Shown: positions 1 to 7,552 of the stretch, in pieces
Layout of the letters: each line of letters opens with the position of its first letter
Position numbering within the stretch: the stretch's first letter is position 1
Source: Hyphomicrobiales bacterium
Lineage (GTDB): Bacteria; Pseudomonadota; Alphaproteobacteria; Rhizobiales; JAJFHR01
Assembly (NCBI GenBank): GCA_021775515.1
Contig: JAJFHR010000310.1
Location: 1 to 13,750, forward strand
Reading direction: 5' to 3'
DNA: 13,750 nt
Translations under genes and position numbers: made by a program
Notes under the pieces: generated by a model
Seen by the model: the letters and a program-made list of their open reading frames with translations, nothing else
Told to the model about the DNA's origin: nothing
The model's database searches: none

Positions 1-2033
1 GGGTGCAGCATGGCCGGAAACCCACCGCGACCATCAAGACCGCCTGTGCGCGATCCATCGCCCGTAAACCCGCCGCCATCAAAGGAAGGCACACCGCCGC
101 CAAATATATTGCCGAGGAGGCCGGTGATGAAGCCACCACCGCCCTTGGCGCCCCCCGCACCACTGAAAACATCTGATAATGCGCTTTTAATGCCAGATGA
201 CAGAATATCGCGTGCAATACCCTGAAAAATATTTCGCAGACTGTCGCGCAGATCATCGCCCGCAAGCGCCGCGTCAACAAATGAGCTTGAAATATCTTCG
301 ACACCATTTTTCAATTGATCTTGCGTCAGCTTGCCCCGAGAATATTCATCCGTAAGCCGCCCCATCGCCTCGGCTTGCAGGTCAATTTCCTCGCGCAGCG
401 TGCGGCCGGTAGCGGCTGATTGGATATCTAATTCAAGACCTTCTTTTTTAGCTTTTGCCAGCAATGTCTGTTTAATTTCGAGCTTTACCAAAGCCGACTC
501 TGATAAGCCCAATAAATCTATTTCATCCTTTATCGCCTGTTTGCGTGCATCGATGTTTTCGAAAAACTTAGCCAACTCACTTGCCGATTTACCCGATTTT
601 GCGCTAGCCTTGGCATCAAATTTTTCGATTGCCGCCTCGACAGCCGCATCGCCAACATTTGTAACCTGACCGTCTCTTGCAAAAGGATTTTCCAGTCGAA
701 ATGCGGTCTCGGCCTCTTCTCTGGATTTTTGGATGATTTGTTGTTTTTTGCTGAGAGCTTCAAATTCACGATCGGCACCAAACTTTTTGAGCGCTATTAT
801 TTCAGCAAGACTTGCCTTTTCCCGCCCGGCTTGAACTGCATTTGCTTTCTCAGCGGCCAGCCGGTCTCTTTTTTCCTCTTCTCTGGCTTTTTTAAGAACG
901 ACTTGCGCATCGTTATTCATTGATATTATTTTTCGGGTGGCAGCAATCTCGGCATCAAGCCTTTTTGCATTCGCGCCACCCTCTATGGCATTTGCGTTTG
1001 CGGTATTTCCGTTTGCCCTGAAATTATCTGCGGATCTGCTAAGCGCAGCACGATCTGATAAGAGTTTAGTCAGATTGCCTTGTGATGCTTTATTTTTTGC
1101 CCCCAGATCCAAACCAACTTTGTCAAACCCGCTGGCGCTGACAACACCGATGCCAGTTGCGATAGTGTCAAAAATATTGGCTAAAAGCTGCGATGCGCCC
1201 GTGGCTTCATTAAGCTTTGCGAGAAAAATTGTCAGCGCATTTGACATGCGTGTTGACGCACGTTCAACCGTTAGCGGCAAGCCTTCAAATTTTCGATCGG
1301 CCTCATCAGCACCGGCCAAAAGTGCATCAAACACTTTCCGGGATGTTAATTCACCCGTCGCGCCCATTTCTTTTAATTTACCGACAGATACCCCAAGCCC
1401 ATCAGCAATTTGCTTGGACACCAGCGGAATATTTTCCATGACAGACCGCAGCTCATCGCCGTTCAAAACGCCCTTTGCCAAGGATTGCGCAAGCTGTTGT
1501 GCACCAGCTGACAGCTCTGTTTGCGTACCGCCACCGATGACACCGAGCTCAAGAATTGTTTGTGTAAGTGTTTCGACCTCACTGGTTGTCGCGCCTATTT
1601 CCTGCGCGGCTAATGTGTACCGCGAAAACGCACTCGCAACCGTATCGATGCCAGTCCCGGTGAGCTCCGCCACTTGCATAATTGAATCAAGTCCGGCCTT
1701 GGCGCGGACACTGCTATCGGTAATAGCATTCAGTCGCGCCTCGACGATGATCAGGCGCTCTCCGCGCTTTGCGGCGGCAAGCGCAGCGGCACCAACGAGC
1801 GTAATTGCCCCGGCAAGCCCTGCGCCCTTTAAAAAGCGGCCGGAAAGGGCATTGTTTGCGGAGCTCCCAAGGCTGTCAAAGCTTCTCTTGGCCTTTTTAT
1901 TTGATCGCGTGAATTTGCGCTCCATACTTGTTGAGGATTTAGCAGCCTTGGCATTCATCCGGTCTAATTGCTTCTCAAATTTACGTTGAGTAGCCTCGAC
2001 CTTGACCAGCAATCGCGCGTCGTCTAGTGCCAT
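1..2033 (-). CDS. Tail tape measure protein (3' end beyond window)
   Basis: This protein sets tail length and lies inside the tail tube until DNA ejection. The minus-strand frame is open from the ATG at 2033 to the window edge, giving 677 residues without a stop. An N-terminal basic and helical stretch (about 1-60) is followed by an Ala/Gly-rich hydrophobic segment (about 62-83). Residues about 100-265 form the conserved tape measure domain, with a Gly-rich GVIGGGTQTELS stretch, LNGDELRSVMENIP, and GVSVGKLKEMG. A charged coiled-coil region follows (about 330-560). The visible C-terminus is Gly-rich and ends in GGFPAMLHP, which in relatives lies near the end of the protein, so probably only a few dozen residues are missing. 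The ATG comes 3 bases after the stop of the frameshifted chaperone and has no clear ribosome binding site, which suggests coupled translation. Confidence 0.93.
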   Translation of the reverse strand, partial: MALDDARLLVKVEATQRKFEKQLDRMNAKAAKSSTSMERKFTRSNKKAKRSFDSLGSSANNALSGRFLKGAGLAGAITLVGAAALAAAKRGERLIIVEARLNAITDSSVRAKAGLDSIMQVAELTGTGIDTVASAFSRYTLAAQEIGATTSEVETLTQTILELGVIGGGTQTELSAGAQQLAQSLAKGVLNGDELRSVMENIPLVSKQIADGLGVSVGKLKEMGATGELTSRKVFDALLAGADEADRKFEGLPLTVERASTRMSNALTIFLAKLNEATGASQLLANIFDTIATGIGVVSASGFDKVGLDLGAKNKASQGNLTKLLSDRAALSRSADNFRANGNTANANAIEGGANAKRLDAEIAATRKIISMNNDAQVVLKKAREEEKRDRLAAEKANAVQAGREKASLAEIIALKKFGADREFEALSKKQQIIQKSREEAETAFRLENPFARDGQVTNVGDAAVEAAIEKFDAKASAKSGKSASELAKFFENIDARKQAIKDEIDLLGLSESALVKLEIKQTLLAKAKKEGLELDIQSAATGRTLREEIDLQAEAMGRLTDEYSRGKLTQDQLKNGVEDISSSFVDAALAGDDLRDSLRNIFQGIARDILSSGIKSALSDVFSGAGGAKGGGGFITGLLGNIFGGGVPSFDGGGFTGDGSRTGGLDGRGGFPAMLH

Positions 2034-2036
2034 TTG

Positions 2037-2581
2037 TTAAAACCCATCCACTTCTAATTCTGACAGAATCTCATCTGTCATTGTGTTTTCTTCATTTTTT
2101 GCGGGGCTGTGATACTCGTTGTGAGCCTCTTTGCATGCATAAAATTCACGTAAAGACATCTCAGCAAGATCGCGGTTGCGCAATCCGAGTTTCCACGCGG
2201 TTTTTGTTATTTCGCGGGAGTCGAGCTTGAAGTTTTTCGGATCTTCACCCGATTTTTTTTTGTTGCCGGAACCTCATCGGGCCATCCATTTAGTGCCGCG
2301 CCAAGTATTGCGCGTGCCGGCAATGAAAGCGGATTTATCCCGTGATCCTCGGCCAAAGTCCTAACGAGCGTGACGGCAGCTTGTTTTTTCATGCCACCGC
2401 CCTCAAGACCGAGTGCCAAGGTCGCTAAAACATCCTGTACGGTCATAACGCCGGCCTTCAGGCGATGGTATATTAAACCAATGCCGTCACCGCCGCAGCG
2501 ATCTTGCAGAGCTTCCAACAACGGCACAGTAAGGGCGAACTGATGCTCGCCCCCTACCCATTTTAAAGATTCAGATCGCAT
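2037..2581 (-). CDS. Tail chaperone fusion made by -1 frameshift (GTA gp10-like + second chaperone domain)
   Basis: A slip back by one base on the A9 run after codon 109 yields a protein of about 181 residues: 109 from the first frame, one re-read Lys, and 71 from the -1 frame. The extension includes AWKLGLRNRDLAEMSLREF and ends at TAA 2039-2037. This segment resembles the small helical chaperone domain found next to gp10 in gene transfer agents and related phages. In the -1 frame a TGA lies about 12 bases before the A run, and no ATG occurs until the middle of the domain, so the full domain cannot be reached by normal initiation. This matches the G/GT arrangement of lambda and many other tailed phages, where a minor long form recruits tail tube protein. 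The fusion is inferred, not demonstrated. Confidence 0.78.
2207..2581 (-). CDS. GTA gp10-like tail assembly chaperone, unshifted form
   Basis: This 124-residue protein resembles the GTA gp10 / gene transfer agent family of tail chaperones: a beta-rich start (GEHQFALTVPLLEALQDRCG), then helices with VQDVLATLALGLEGGG and AAVTLVRTLAEDHG. It lies between the tail tube and tape measure genes, exactly where siphoviruses encode the chaperone that coats the tape measure protein during tail assembly. The ATG overlaps the tail tube stop by one base (TAATG). Near its end the frame crosses a run of nine A, then reads 15 more residues of low-complexity basic and Ser-rich sequence to TAA. That poor tail contrasts with the well-formed domain found in the -1 frame. 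The family call rests on pattern and position. Confidence 0.85.
   Translation of the reverse strand: MRSESLKWVGGEHQFALTVPLLEALQDRCGGDGIGLIYHRLKAGVMTVQDVLATLALGLEGGGMKKQAAVTLVRTLAEDHGINPLSLPARAILGAALNGWPDEVPATKKNRVKIRKTSSSTPAK
2253..2261 (-). promoter_or_regulatory. A9 slippery site for -1 ribosomal frameshifting
   Basis: The minus strand reads nine consecutive A. In the chaperone frame they contain the heptamer A AAA AAA, a classic -1 slip site. A Shine-Dalgarno-like GAGGT lies 9 bases upstream, similar in placement to the stimulator of dnaX. A weak stem is possible directly after the run (TCGGG with TCCGA, loop of 6). Transcriptional slippage on A9 could give the same product. Confidence 0.75.
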
Positions 2582-3039
2582 TACGGAACAAGATTGATTG
2601 TAACTGTGCCGGAAAGCTCGATCGCCATGTCCGCAGTGACGGCCGGCCCGGATGATTTATTCATAACATTATCGAGCTGCGTCAATAGCCCAATGCCGGA
2701 CTCATCCAGTATTTCCCCGGATGCGCCGCCAATATGTGCAACCCTGACGCCTTTCTCAAGCCCGCCCGCAATCCACTGGATTAAAATATCCTTGTTTTCT
2801 TTTGCAAAAACACCGGCCCCGGAAAGTGACATGCTATAAATATCACCTGCAATTTTGCGGGTTAATGGTAACGAATAATCCTCGCAATCCAGCAATGCAA
2901 TCTCTTGTGTTGAAAGCGCACGACCTACATTAAATGAGCTAAATCCACATAATTTTGTGTAAACGCCCGCCGCACCTACAGGATCTAATTCGACCTCCAA
3001 AATAAGTCCGTGGAATGGTATTGTTGTTGGCTCTGTCAT
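2581..3039 (-). CDS. Major tail (tube) protein
   Basis: This 152-residue protein fits the family of siphovirus tail tube subunits that polymerise around the tape measure. Seen are an N-terminal beta segment (PFHGLILEVELDPVGAAG), a central acidic loop, the short stretch LSGAGVFAKENKDILIQWI that matches the usual helix of tail tube proteins, and a C-terminal strand LSGTVTINLVP. A strong ribosome binding site, TAGGAG, precedes the ATG by 7 bases, consistent with the high expression a tube protein needs. Its stop overlaps the chaperone ATG by one base. The 59-bp gap upstream of it contains only a weak hairpin (GGGC/GCCC). Similarity is judged by pattern, size and position. Confidence 0.87.
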   Translation of the reverse strand: MTEPTTIPFHGLILEVELDPVGAAGVYTKLCGFSSFNVGRALSTQEIALLDCEDYSLPLTRKIAGDIYSMSLSGAGVFAKENKDILIQWIAGGLEKGVRVAHIGGASGEILDESGIGLLTQLDNVMNKSSGPAVTADMAIELSGTVTINLVP

Positions 3040-3098
3040 ATCAGGCTCCTATTTTTAATGTTAAGGGCACGATCGCCCGACTTAATGGCGGGTTACGC

Positions 3099-3275
3099 CT
3101 ATCCCTTTTTCAAGGATTTTTGTTTACCGACATACGTTGCTCCTTGCGCGACAAGCGCGGTGCAAACGGCTGTTGGGAAATTTGAAACGACGCCCATTTT
3201 AGGCGTAATTGTAAAGCTATGTTTGCCCGTTTTGGGGCGATGCGTTAACGTCTTATCTGTCTTGATTTTTGGCAT
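3099..3275 (-). CDS. Small phage protein of unknown function (58 aa)
   Basis: An ATG at 3275 overlaps the stop of the DUF3168 gene (TGATG), and the frame stays open for 58 codons to TAG at 3099. The product starts MPKIKTDKTLTHRPKTGKHS and ends in KKG. It is strongly basic, with about a dozen Lys and few acidic residues. It fills an otherwise empty gap between the tail completion and tail tube genes, and the one-base overlap matches the coupling style of this operon. I do not recognise the family. A basic linker or tail accessory role is possible but unsupported. The gene is short, so confidence rests on position and coupling. Confidence 0.62.
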   Translation of the reverse strand: MPKIKTDKTLTHRPKTGKHSFTITPKMGVVSNFPTAVCTALVAQGATYVGKQKSLKKG

Positions 3276-3676
3276 CAGTTTTCCTCTATAAGCGCCGTAA
3301 CAGTCACAACGCCATGATTTGACAATCTATCCACACCCCGGAGTATTCTGCCCGATGACGCGCGAATTCCAACGAGCGCATGCGTAGGCAAAACCAGATC
3401 TTTGTCGTGCAGGGCTTTTTTCACTAAATACGCAAGGTTTTTACATTGCTCTTGCGCTTTTTTTGCGCTCCAAACATCAATTTGCAATGAGTGAACAGAT
3501 GCAACGATGCACTCCTTATCATCCGAATTATCGTCGGACGGGCCAAATGTTATATATGGTTTCACAGCGTTTGCGGGCACGTTGTCATAAACGTCCGTTG
3601 CGATGTCCATTACATCCACATCAGCCTTGAGAGTATCAAAAACGAGAGCTTGCAATTCAACCGATGGCGCTGTCAT
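3275..3676 (-). CDS. DUF3168-type tail completion / tail terminator protein
   Basis: This 133-residue protein has the hallmarks of DUF3168 (gp17-like tail terminators), which cap the tail tube and join it to the head. It opens with a helix (SVELQALVFDTLKADVDV), then VYDNVPANAVKPYITFG, the segment ECIVASVHSLQIDVWS typical of the central strand, and a helix (AQEQCKNLAYLVKKALHD). The ATG overlaps the previous stop by four bases (ATGA). A very strong ribosome binding site, AAGGAGGG, lies 6 bases upstream inside the preceding gene and fixes the start. The order gp6-like, adaptor, gp10-like, DUF3168, tail tube is the standard siphovirus neck order. Confidence 0.9.
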   Translation of the reverse strand: MTAPSVELQALVFDTLKADVDVMDIATDVYDNVPANAVKPYITFGPSDDNSDDKECIVASVHSLQIDVWSAKKAQEQCKNLAYLVKKALHDKDLVLPTHALVGIRASSGRILRGVDRLSNHGVVTVTALIEEN

Positions 3677-4125
3677 CTGCTACCCTCCTTTATTCCGCGC
3701 TTCATGGCCCTGGTCATTCCCGATAGACCGCCGCGTTTATTCAAACGATAGGACACAAAGAAAAATGGATTTGCCGGCATATTTTCCGTCCCGAATTCCT
3801 GCATAAGTGCATTTTGAAGTTTAAAATCGCTGTCCGGCCTAACCGATACCATCGTACTTTCGTCACCTGCAAAAATTGTTATAACCAATCTATCATTGCC
3901 ACCCGGCGAAACCCCGCCGAGAGATATTGCGCCGCTCGGTATGTTTGTTCCCCAAACCCATCCGATAGAATTCTTTAAATCGCCCTCTTTTTCCGGGACA
4001 AAGCTCTCGGCGCTTGCCACAACTTTATCCGCGAAAACTTCCATTGCCTGCTTTAAATGGCGCTCCACTGCCCGTGGTATTGTGACTTTAAACTTGCGCC
4101 TTAGTGCCCGCAGACCCTCAACCAC
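3673..4125 (-). CDS. HK97 gp10-like head-tail / neck protein
   Basis: This 150-residue protein resembles the HK97 gp10 family. Seen are an N-terminal basic helix (LRALRRKFKVTIPRAVERHL), a central helix ending in VPEKEGDLKNSIGW, which matches the family's typical P..TG.L+.SI segment, beta strands (LVITIFAGDES), and a C-terminal EFGTENMPANPFFFVSYR, typical of the conserved E.GT....ANPF..P. motif. The chosen start is GTG at 4125, overlapping the previous gene by 8 bases (GTGGTTGA) with an AGG five bases upstream. The next possible starts would cut into the first helix. It acts at the head-tail junction, though its exact role is poorly known across the family. Confidence 0.9.
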   Translation of the reverse strand: MVEGLRALRRKFKVTIPRAVERHLKQAMEVFADKVVASAESFVPEKEGDLKNSIGWVWGTNIPSGAISLGGVSPGGNDRLVITIFAGDESTMVSVRPDSDFKLQNALMQEFGTENMPANPFFFVSYRLNKRGGLSGMTRAMKRGIKEGSR

Positions 4126-4471
4126 TGTCGCCTACGGACACGCCGCCCTCGGCCAAAAATTGAACATCATTGAAATCCTCCGTTTCTGTGGGATCTTCTT
4201 TGATGTTATATTCTTTGCCGTCACAGACCATTTTCCAGTCAGCTTTTATCAAGAGGTGATCGGGTGATGCGGCAATAGTAACGATAACAGGTTTCTTGCC
4301 AACCTGACGCGCTGCGAGTGTAATTTCGGATCCTCGCAAGGGTAAAAAATGCGCCAAGGCGCTAAACATCTCTGTCCAACCATCCTCAGTGCCCCCGCTC
4401 GTATTATTACCCGATTTCGGGCTGTAAAACGTAACAGATTTATTCCTGTTTCCTATTCTGATCCGGCGCAT
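4118..4471 (-). CDS. Phage head-tail adaptor (head closure) protein
   Basis: This 117-residue protein fits the SPP1 gp16-like head-tail joining family, which closes the connector after packaging and receives the tail. Visible features are an N-terminal strand KSVTFYSPKSG, the Trp before the core (EDGWTEMFSALAHFLPLRG), the conserved RGSEITLAARQV segment, strand VIVTIAASP, and the C-terminal WKMVCDGKEYNIKE, which matches the family's W.....G..YNI signature. The ATG follows the gp6-like stop after 3 bases. The 3' end overlaps the next gene by 8 bases. Size and order are typical. Confidence 0.92.
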   Translation of the reverse strand: MRRIRIGNRNKSVTFYSPKSGNNTSGGTEDGWTEMFSALAHFLPLRGSEITLAARQVGKKPVIVTIAASPDHLLIKADWKMVCDGKEYNIKEDPTETEDFNDVQFLAEGGVSVGDSG

Positions 4472-4474
4472 GGT

Positions 4475-4774
4475 TTAACTCAAATCTCGCTCAAGGGACA
4501 AAATATCCTTAACCGACATCGGCACATTTTCGATCGATGAGCCAATCACAATCGCTTCGCGGTTCATAAAATAGTGTGCCGTCAGAATGCGCAATGCACG
4601 CAGCTGGTTTGGCTCCCATCCACCCGGAAATTCAGCATCGAGATCACGGCGCAGATATTTTTTTATTGTATCCTCTGCATCAACAATGCAATCATCGATG
4701 TAACCGTCACGGGTAACATCTGTGACCGCAAGCCCCAGATGTTCCCGCATTTTTGGCGCGGCAATCTGTGCCAT
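4475..4774 (-). CDS. Head-tail connector protein (gp6-like)
   Basis: This 99-residue, mostly helical protein matches the HK97 gp6-like connector family, which forms the ring beneath the portal. It begins with a hydrophobic helix (REHLGLAVTDVTRDGYIDDC), then a helix AEDTIKKYLRRDL, and the typical segment LRALRILTAHYFMNREAIV. The C-terminus, VPMSVKDILSLERDL, corresponds to the family's conserved P..V..LL..YR position. The ATG overlaps the stop of the preceding coiled-coil gene by one base (TAATG). The call is by pattern and position. Confidence 0.9.
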   Translation of the reverse strand: MAQIAAPKMREHLGLAVTDVTRDGYIDDCIVDAEDTIKKYLRRDLDAEFPGGWEPNQLRALRILTAHYFMNREAIVIGSSIENVPMSVKDILSLERDLS

Positions 4775-5250
4775 TATTTTGATGGCTTACTATTTGCAGC
4801 TGCCAATTCCGCAGTTAGTTTTTCATTCGCAGCCTTGCTTTCGGCCAGCTCTGATTTTACGGCGGACAATTCAGCCCCTACAACAGAAAGCTCTTTTTCA
4901 GATTTATCAAACACGGCCTTTATATGTGCCGCGTCCTTTTCCAGATCCTCATAAGCCGCTTCAATCTTGCCCTTATCAGTCACCGCGTCGGATGCGATTG
5001 TTTTAAGATCTGCAAGTGTTTTTGCAAAATCTTCGCTTTTCGGGTCCACATCAGCGGCAACCTCAAGTGATTCAGCCTCGACGGCCAGTTTCGCAACTTG
5101 TTTTGCAGTGAGTTTTTTCATCACTTTCTTCTCAACCAAGTTATTTATAACCGCGCTGACTTTTGATTTTTTTTCATCGAGATTGTAAACAATATCTTTT
5201 CTAATTGTGCCGATCGCAGTGTGTCGCGTCGAATTAACTATTACATGCAT
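4774..5250 (-). CDS. Coiled-coil protein of unknown function in head operon (158 aa)
   Basis: I do not recognise this family. Residues 1-45 contain short strands (MHVIVNSTRHTAIGTIRKDI, then VYNLDE) and a Val/Lys-rich stretch. The rest is an Ala/Glu/Lys-rich helix with heptad-like spacing, ending in SELAESKAANEKLTAELAAA, probably a long coiled coil. It sits between the major capsid and connector genes. The ATG is preceded by GAAGGGA with 6-7 bases spacing. It is the first gene after the capsid terminator, and the 40 bp between them hold an 8-bp palindrome, CACTAGTG. The first half loosely recalls the small phage proteins often found at this position. A minor capsid, decoration or head completion role is possible. 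A scaffold role is less likely, because the capsid protein has its own delta domain. Confidence 0.8.
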   Translation of the reverse strand: MHVIVNSTRHTAIGTIRKDIVYNLDEKKSKVSAVINNLVEKKVMKKLTAKQVAKLAVEAESLEVAADVDPKSEDFAKTLADLKTIASDAVTDKGKIEAAYEDLEKDAAHIKAVFDKSEKELSVVGAELSAVKSELAESKAANEKLTAELAAANSKPSK

Positions 5251-5290
5251 TTTTTATCCCTTCGATATATGCACTAGTGTTTTACCAGTG

Positions 5291-5315
5291 AAAAAAGCGG
5301 CCCGAAGGCCGCTTT
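5291..5315 (-). terminator. Intrinsic terminator after the major capsid gene
   Basis: On the minus strand a perfect 9-bp stem (AAAGCGGCC / GGCCGCTTT) closes a stable TTCG tetraloop and runs into TTTTTT. It starts about 25 bp after the capsid stop. It should reduce transcription into the connector and tail genes and so help keep capsid protein in excess. Confidence 0.93.
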
Positions 5316-5339
5316 ATAATTCGTTATTTTTCGCAATTA

Positions 5340-6656
5340 TTAGACGAATGTAAAGTCGCCCGTAACCATCGCGGCCGGACGTTTATTCGCCAAGGTTATG
5401 CGTTTGCGACCTTTTACTGTCAGCATATCCTCAACAAAGTTTTGATCATGTTCTGATGAAATCAAAATCTCTGTTTGATTACGATCATACAATGTCGCAG
5501 CCATTTCCAAATCGCCAGTAAGCCATTCGTTTGCGGTCATTGTGTTGCTTTCCGCAACATCTTTACCCCAAAGAACCGGCGTTGCCACTGCGTGTGGATT
5601 TCCGAACACATAACGCTCATCAGTGCCGCCGACCTTAAGCATCTCAATGCCTGCCCAATCCAACGGATTTAAGACAAATGCTGTTGCAATATAATCAGCT
5701 AAAGCAACTTGCAGACACGCTAAACGCAAACGGTCAATCCTGGTCGTGTTTGGCAAACCGGCAGCAGCAACAAAGGCCGGCGCATTCGGGATAAGACCAT
5801 CGAGGTTTTCACCGACATTATCACCGGCAAGCAGTTGTTTTTCCTCTTCCAAATCCAGCATGTAGCGCAATTCACTATCGATCTCAGATTGGAGCTGATC
5901 AGCATCGGCCATAGTTTCCTCTGAAATATTAATATGTGTGCCAACCTTTTTGACGCGCTCGACGGCTTTAGTCCAACCTAATTCAGATGCCAAACTTGCG
6001 ACCGTTTCGGCAACCATGCCTGTGTTATCCGTGCGCAAGGTTTGTTTACGATAATGCACCGAGTCCGAGCCTGTTGATCCAATCGTCAATAGTTGACGGA
6101 TTGAAAGACGGCGGCGCGGCATGCGTACCGGTACCAATTCCTCCGGATGCTGAATTAAACCACCGCCGGATCCGGCTGCCGTTGTAATTGCATTCGAAAC
6201 ATTCAAAATGCAAGCGCCACCCGCACCATTTTCGAGAAAGGCTTTAATTTTTTCATCGGCGGCAACCGCTTGGCCCAATGATTGAGCTTTCGATGTTTTA
6301 CCATTGCCATCGACTATAGATTGCAGCACATCAGTATTTTTTGTTTCCAGCGCTTCCAATTTATCAGTCAAAGCAGTGACCGACTTGCTAAGCTCGGTTT
6401 GATCGCTCAAGAGCTTATCGGTTGCGGCTTTTGTTTCCTTTGACAAATCGCCCGCTTTAGCTTGTTGTTTTAAAGCATCATCGGCGCTGGCCTTAAGATC
6501 ATCGGACACTTTGTCCAACTTTGTATTGACCTCGACAAGCAATTTAGCAGTATCTTGGCCAACATCATTTAGGGGCATGCCCACAACACCCGAAGGGCGA
6601 GGCAATGCGGCAAGCGCCGAAAGCGCGATCATTGGCATGATGATTGATTTTTTCAT
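5340..6656 (-). CDS. Major capsid protein, HK97 fold, with N-terminal delta domain
   Basis: This 438-residue protein builds the icosahedral shell. Residues about 30-135 are charged and helical (LLVEVNTKLDKVSDDLKASA onward), the delta domain that acts as an internal scaffold and is removed by the prohead protease. The shell domain starts near 150 and shows the typical ITTAAGSGGGLIQHPEELVP, followed by RLSIRQLLTIG, the E-loop region with GMVAE, GTHINISEETMADADQLQSE, and the LDLEEEKQLLAGDN segment that precedes the A-domain. It ends in RKRITLANKRPAAMVTGDF, also typical. GGAG lies 7 bases before the ATG. The first 27 residues look like a secretion signal (KK, then a hydrophobic stretch), which is odd for a capsid protein. 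An internal ATG at residue 27 would remove it but has a weak ribosome binding site. Confidence 0.96.
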   Translation of the reverse strand: MKKSIIMPMIALSALAALPRPSGVVGMPLNDVGQDTAKLLVEVNTKLDKVSDDLKASADDALKQQAKAGDLSKETKAATDKLLSDQTELSKSVTALTDKLEALETKNTDVLQSIVDGNGKTSKAQSLGQAVAADEKIKAFLENGAGGACILNVSNAITTAAGSGGGLIQHPEELVPVRMPRRRLSIRQLLTIGSTGSDSVHYRKQTLRTDNTGMVAETVASLASELGWTKAVERVKKVGTHINISEETMADADQLQSEIDSELRYMLDLEEEKQLLAGDNVGENLDGLIPNAPAFVAAAGLPNTTRIDRLRLACLQVALADYIATAFVLNPLDWAGIEMLKVGGTDERYVFGNPHAVATPVLWGKDVAESNTMTANEWLTGDLEMAATLYDRNQTEILISSEHDQNFVEDMLTVKGRKRITLANKRPAAMVTGDFTFV

Positions 6657-6676
6657 TTGATTTCTCCGTCTTTATT

Positions 6677-7552
6677 TCATTGAATTTCATTGATTTTTTT
6701 GTGGAGTGCGACGACCCCATCGTGAACGACAGCGCCGGACGTGTCGGATAGGGCAGCGCCAAGCTTGCCCCCTTTCAGTGCGGCGTAAAGTTTACGTCGC
6801 TCGGAATTAGAAACCCGCTCGCGGGATAAAAATATGTCCATTTTCTTTTTTGCTGCCAGCGGCGTTAAAGAAACAACATTACTTGCACTTGATGAGATCT
6901 CATCCGATGCCAATAAACTATCTGCAAAGCCTTGCGCGACGGCATCCTCGCCACCGATCCAAGTTTCTTTATCAAGCATCGCCGACAGATCCGCCTTTGC
7001 GATCCCTGTCCGGGCCCCATAAATATCAACGGCCGCTTTGTCGAAAGGCGCGAGCCAGTCGGCAACATCGCGAAACGTATGCTGATCGCCGGCCGCTAAA
7101 ACCCAAGTGTTATGAATCATTAGAAAGCTCGCGCGGGCCATTTGGATCTCGTCGGCGGCCATTGCAATAATTGATGCCGCCGATGCGGCCATCCCCAAAA
7201 TTTTCACTGTCACCTTGCCCTTGTGTTCATTCAAAAGATTATAAATTGCCAATCCTTCGAAAAAATCACCGCCGGGCGAATTGATATTTACAACAACATC
7301 ACCATCATCGCCAATACTGCGAAGCGCCGCAGAGATCCGCTTAGCCGTCACGCCGTCACCCCAGAAATCCTCTCCGATCGGATCTAAAATCGATATACCG
7401 TTGTCACTTTCCGCAGAAACACTTGATTGCAAATCAGGATTCCACAACTTAACGGCCTTGTCTGTTATTTCGGCCCTTAAGCCGGACACATGCTTACCGC
7501 CATCGGCCATCACTGACCCCACAACGCCAACCGGTTTAATTAGATTTCTCAT
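6677..7552 (-). CDS. Prohead (head maturation) protease, ClpP-like
   Basis: This 291-residue serine protease belongs to the ClpP-related phage maturation group, which cleaves the capsid delta domain during head assembly. Seen are DVVVNINSPGGDFFEG (about 85-100), the nucleophile region ILGMAASAASIIAMA with probable Ser124, and MIHNTW with probable His147. At the position of the third catalytic residue, ETWIGGEDAVAQGFAD places Glu196 where ClpP has Asp, as seen in many phage relatives. The last roughly 70 residues are charged and beyond the core. The ATG overlaps the portal stop by four bases (ATGA), and the capsid gene begins 20 bp downstream. The order portal, protease, capsid is standard. 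Confidence 0.94.
   Translation of the reverse strand: MRNLIKPVGVVGSVMADGGKHVSGLRAEITDKAVKLWNPDLQSSVSAESDNGISILDPIGEDFWGDGVTAKRISAALRSIGDDGDVVVNINSPGGDFFEGLAIYNLLNEHKGKVTVKILGMAASAASIIAMAADEIQMARASFLMIHNTWVLAAGDQHTFRDVADWLAPFDKAAVDIYGARTGIAKADLSAMLDKETWIGGEDAVAQGFADSLLASDEISSSASNVVSLTPLAAKKKMDIFLSRERVSNSERRKLYAALKGGKLGAALSDTSGAVVHDGVVALHKKINEIQ

Noticed and set aside
937..1989. A 350-codon plus-strand frame opposite the tape measure gene.
   Set aside because: It is a shadow of the minus-strand tape measure frame, which shows a clear tape measure domain. The plus-strand product is Ser/Ala-rich without any recognisable domain or ribosome binding site.
3040..3098. A hairpin (GGGC/GCCC, flanked by TTAA) before the tail tube gene as a terminator.
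   Set aside because: The stem is only 4 bp plus an imperfect extension and is not followed by a T run. The strong ribosome binding site just downstream indicates continued transcription.
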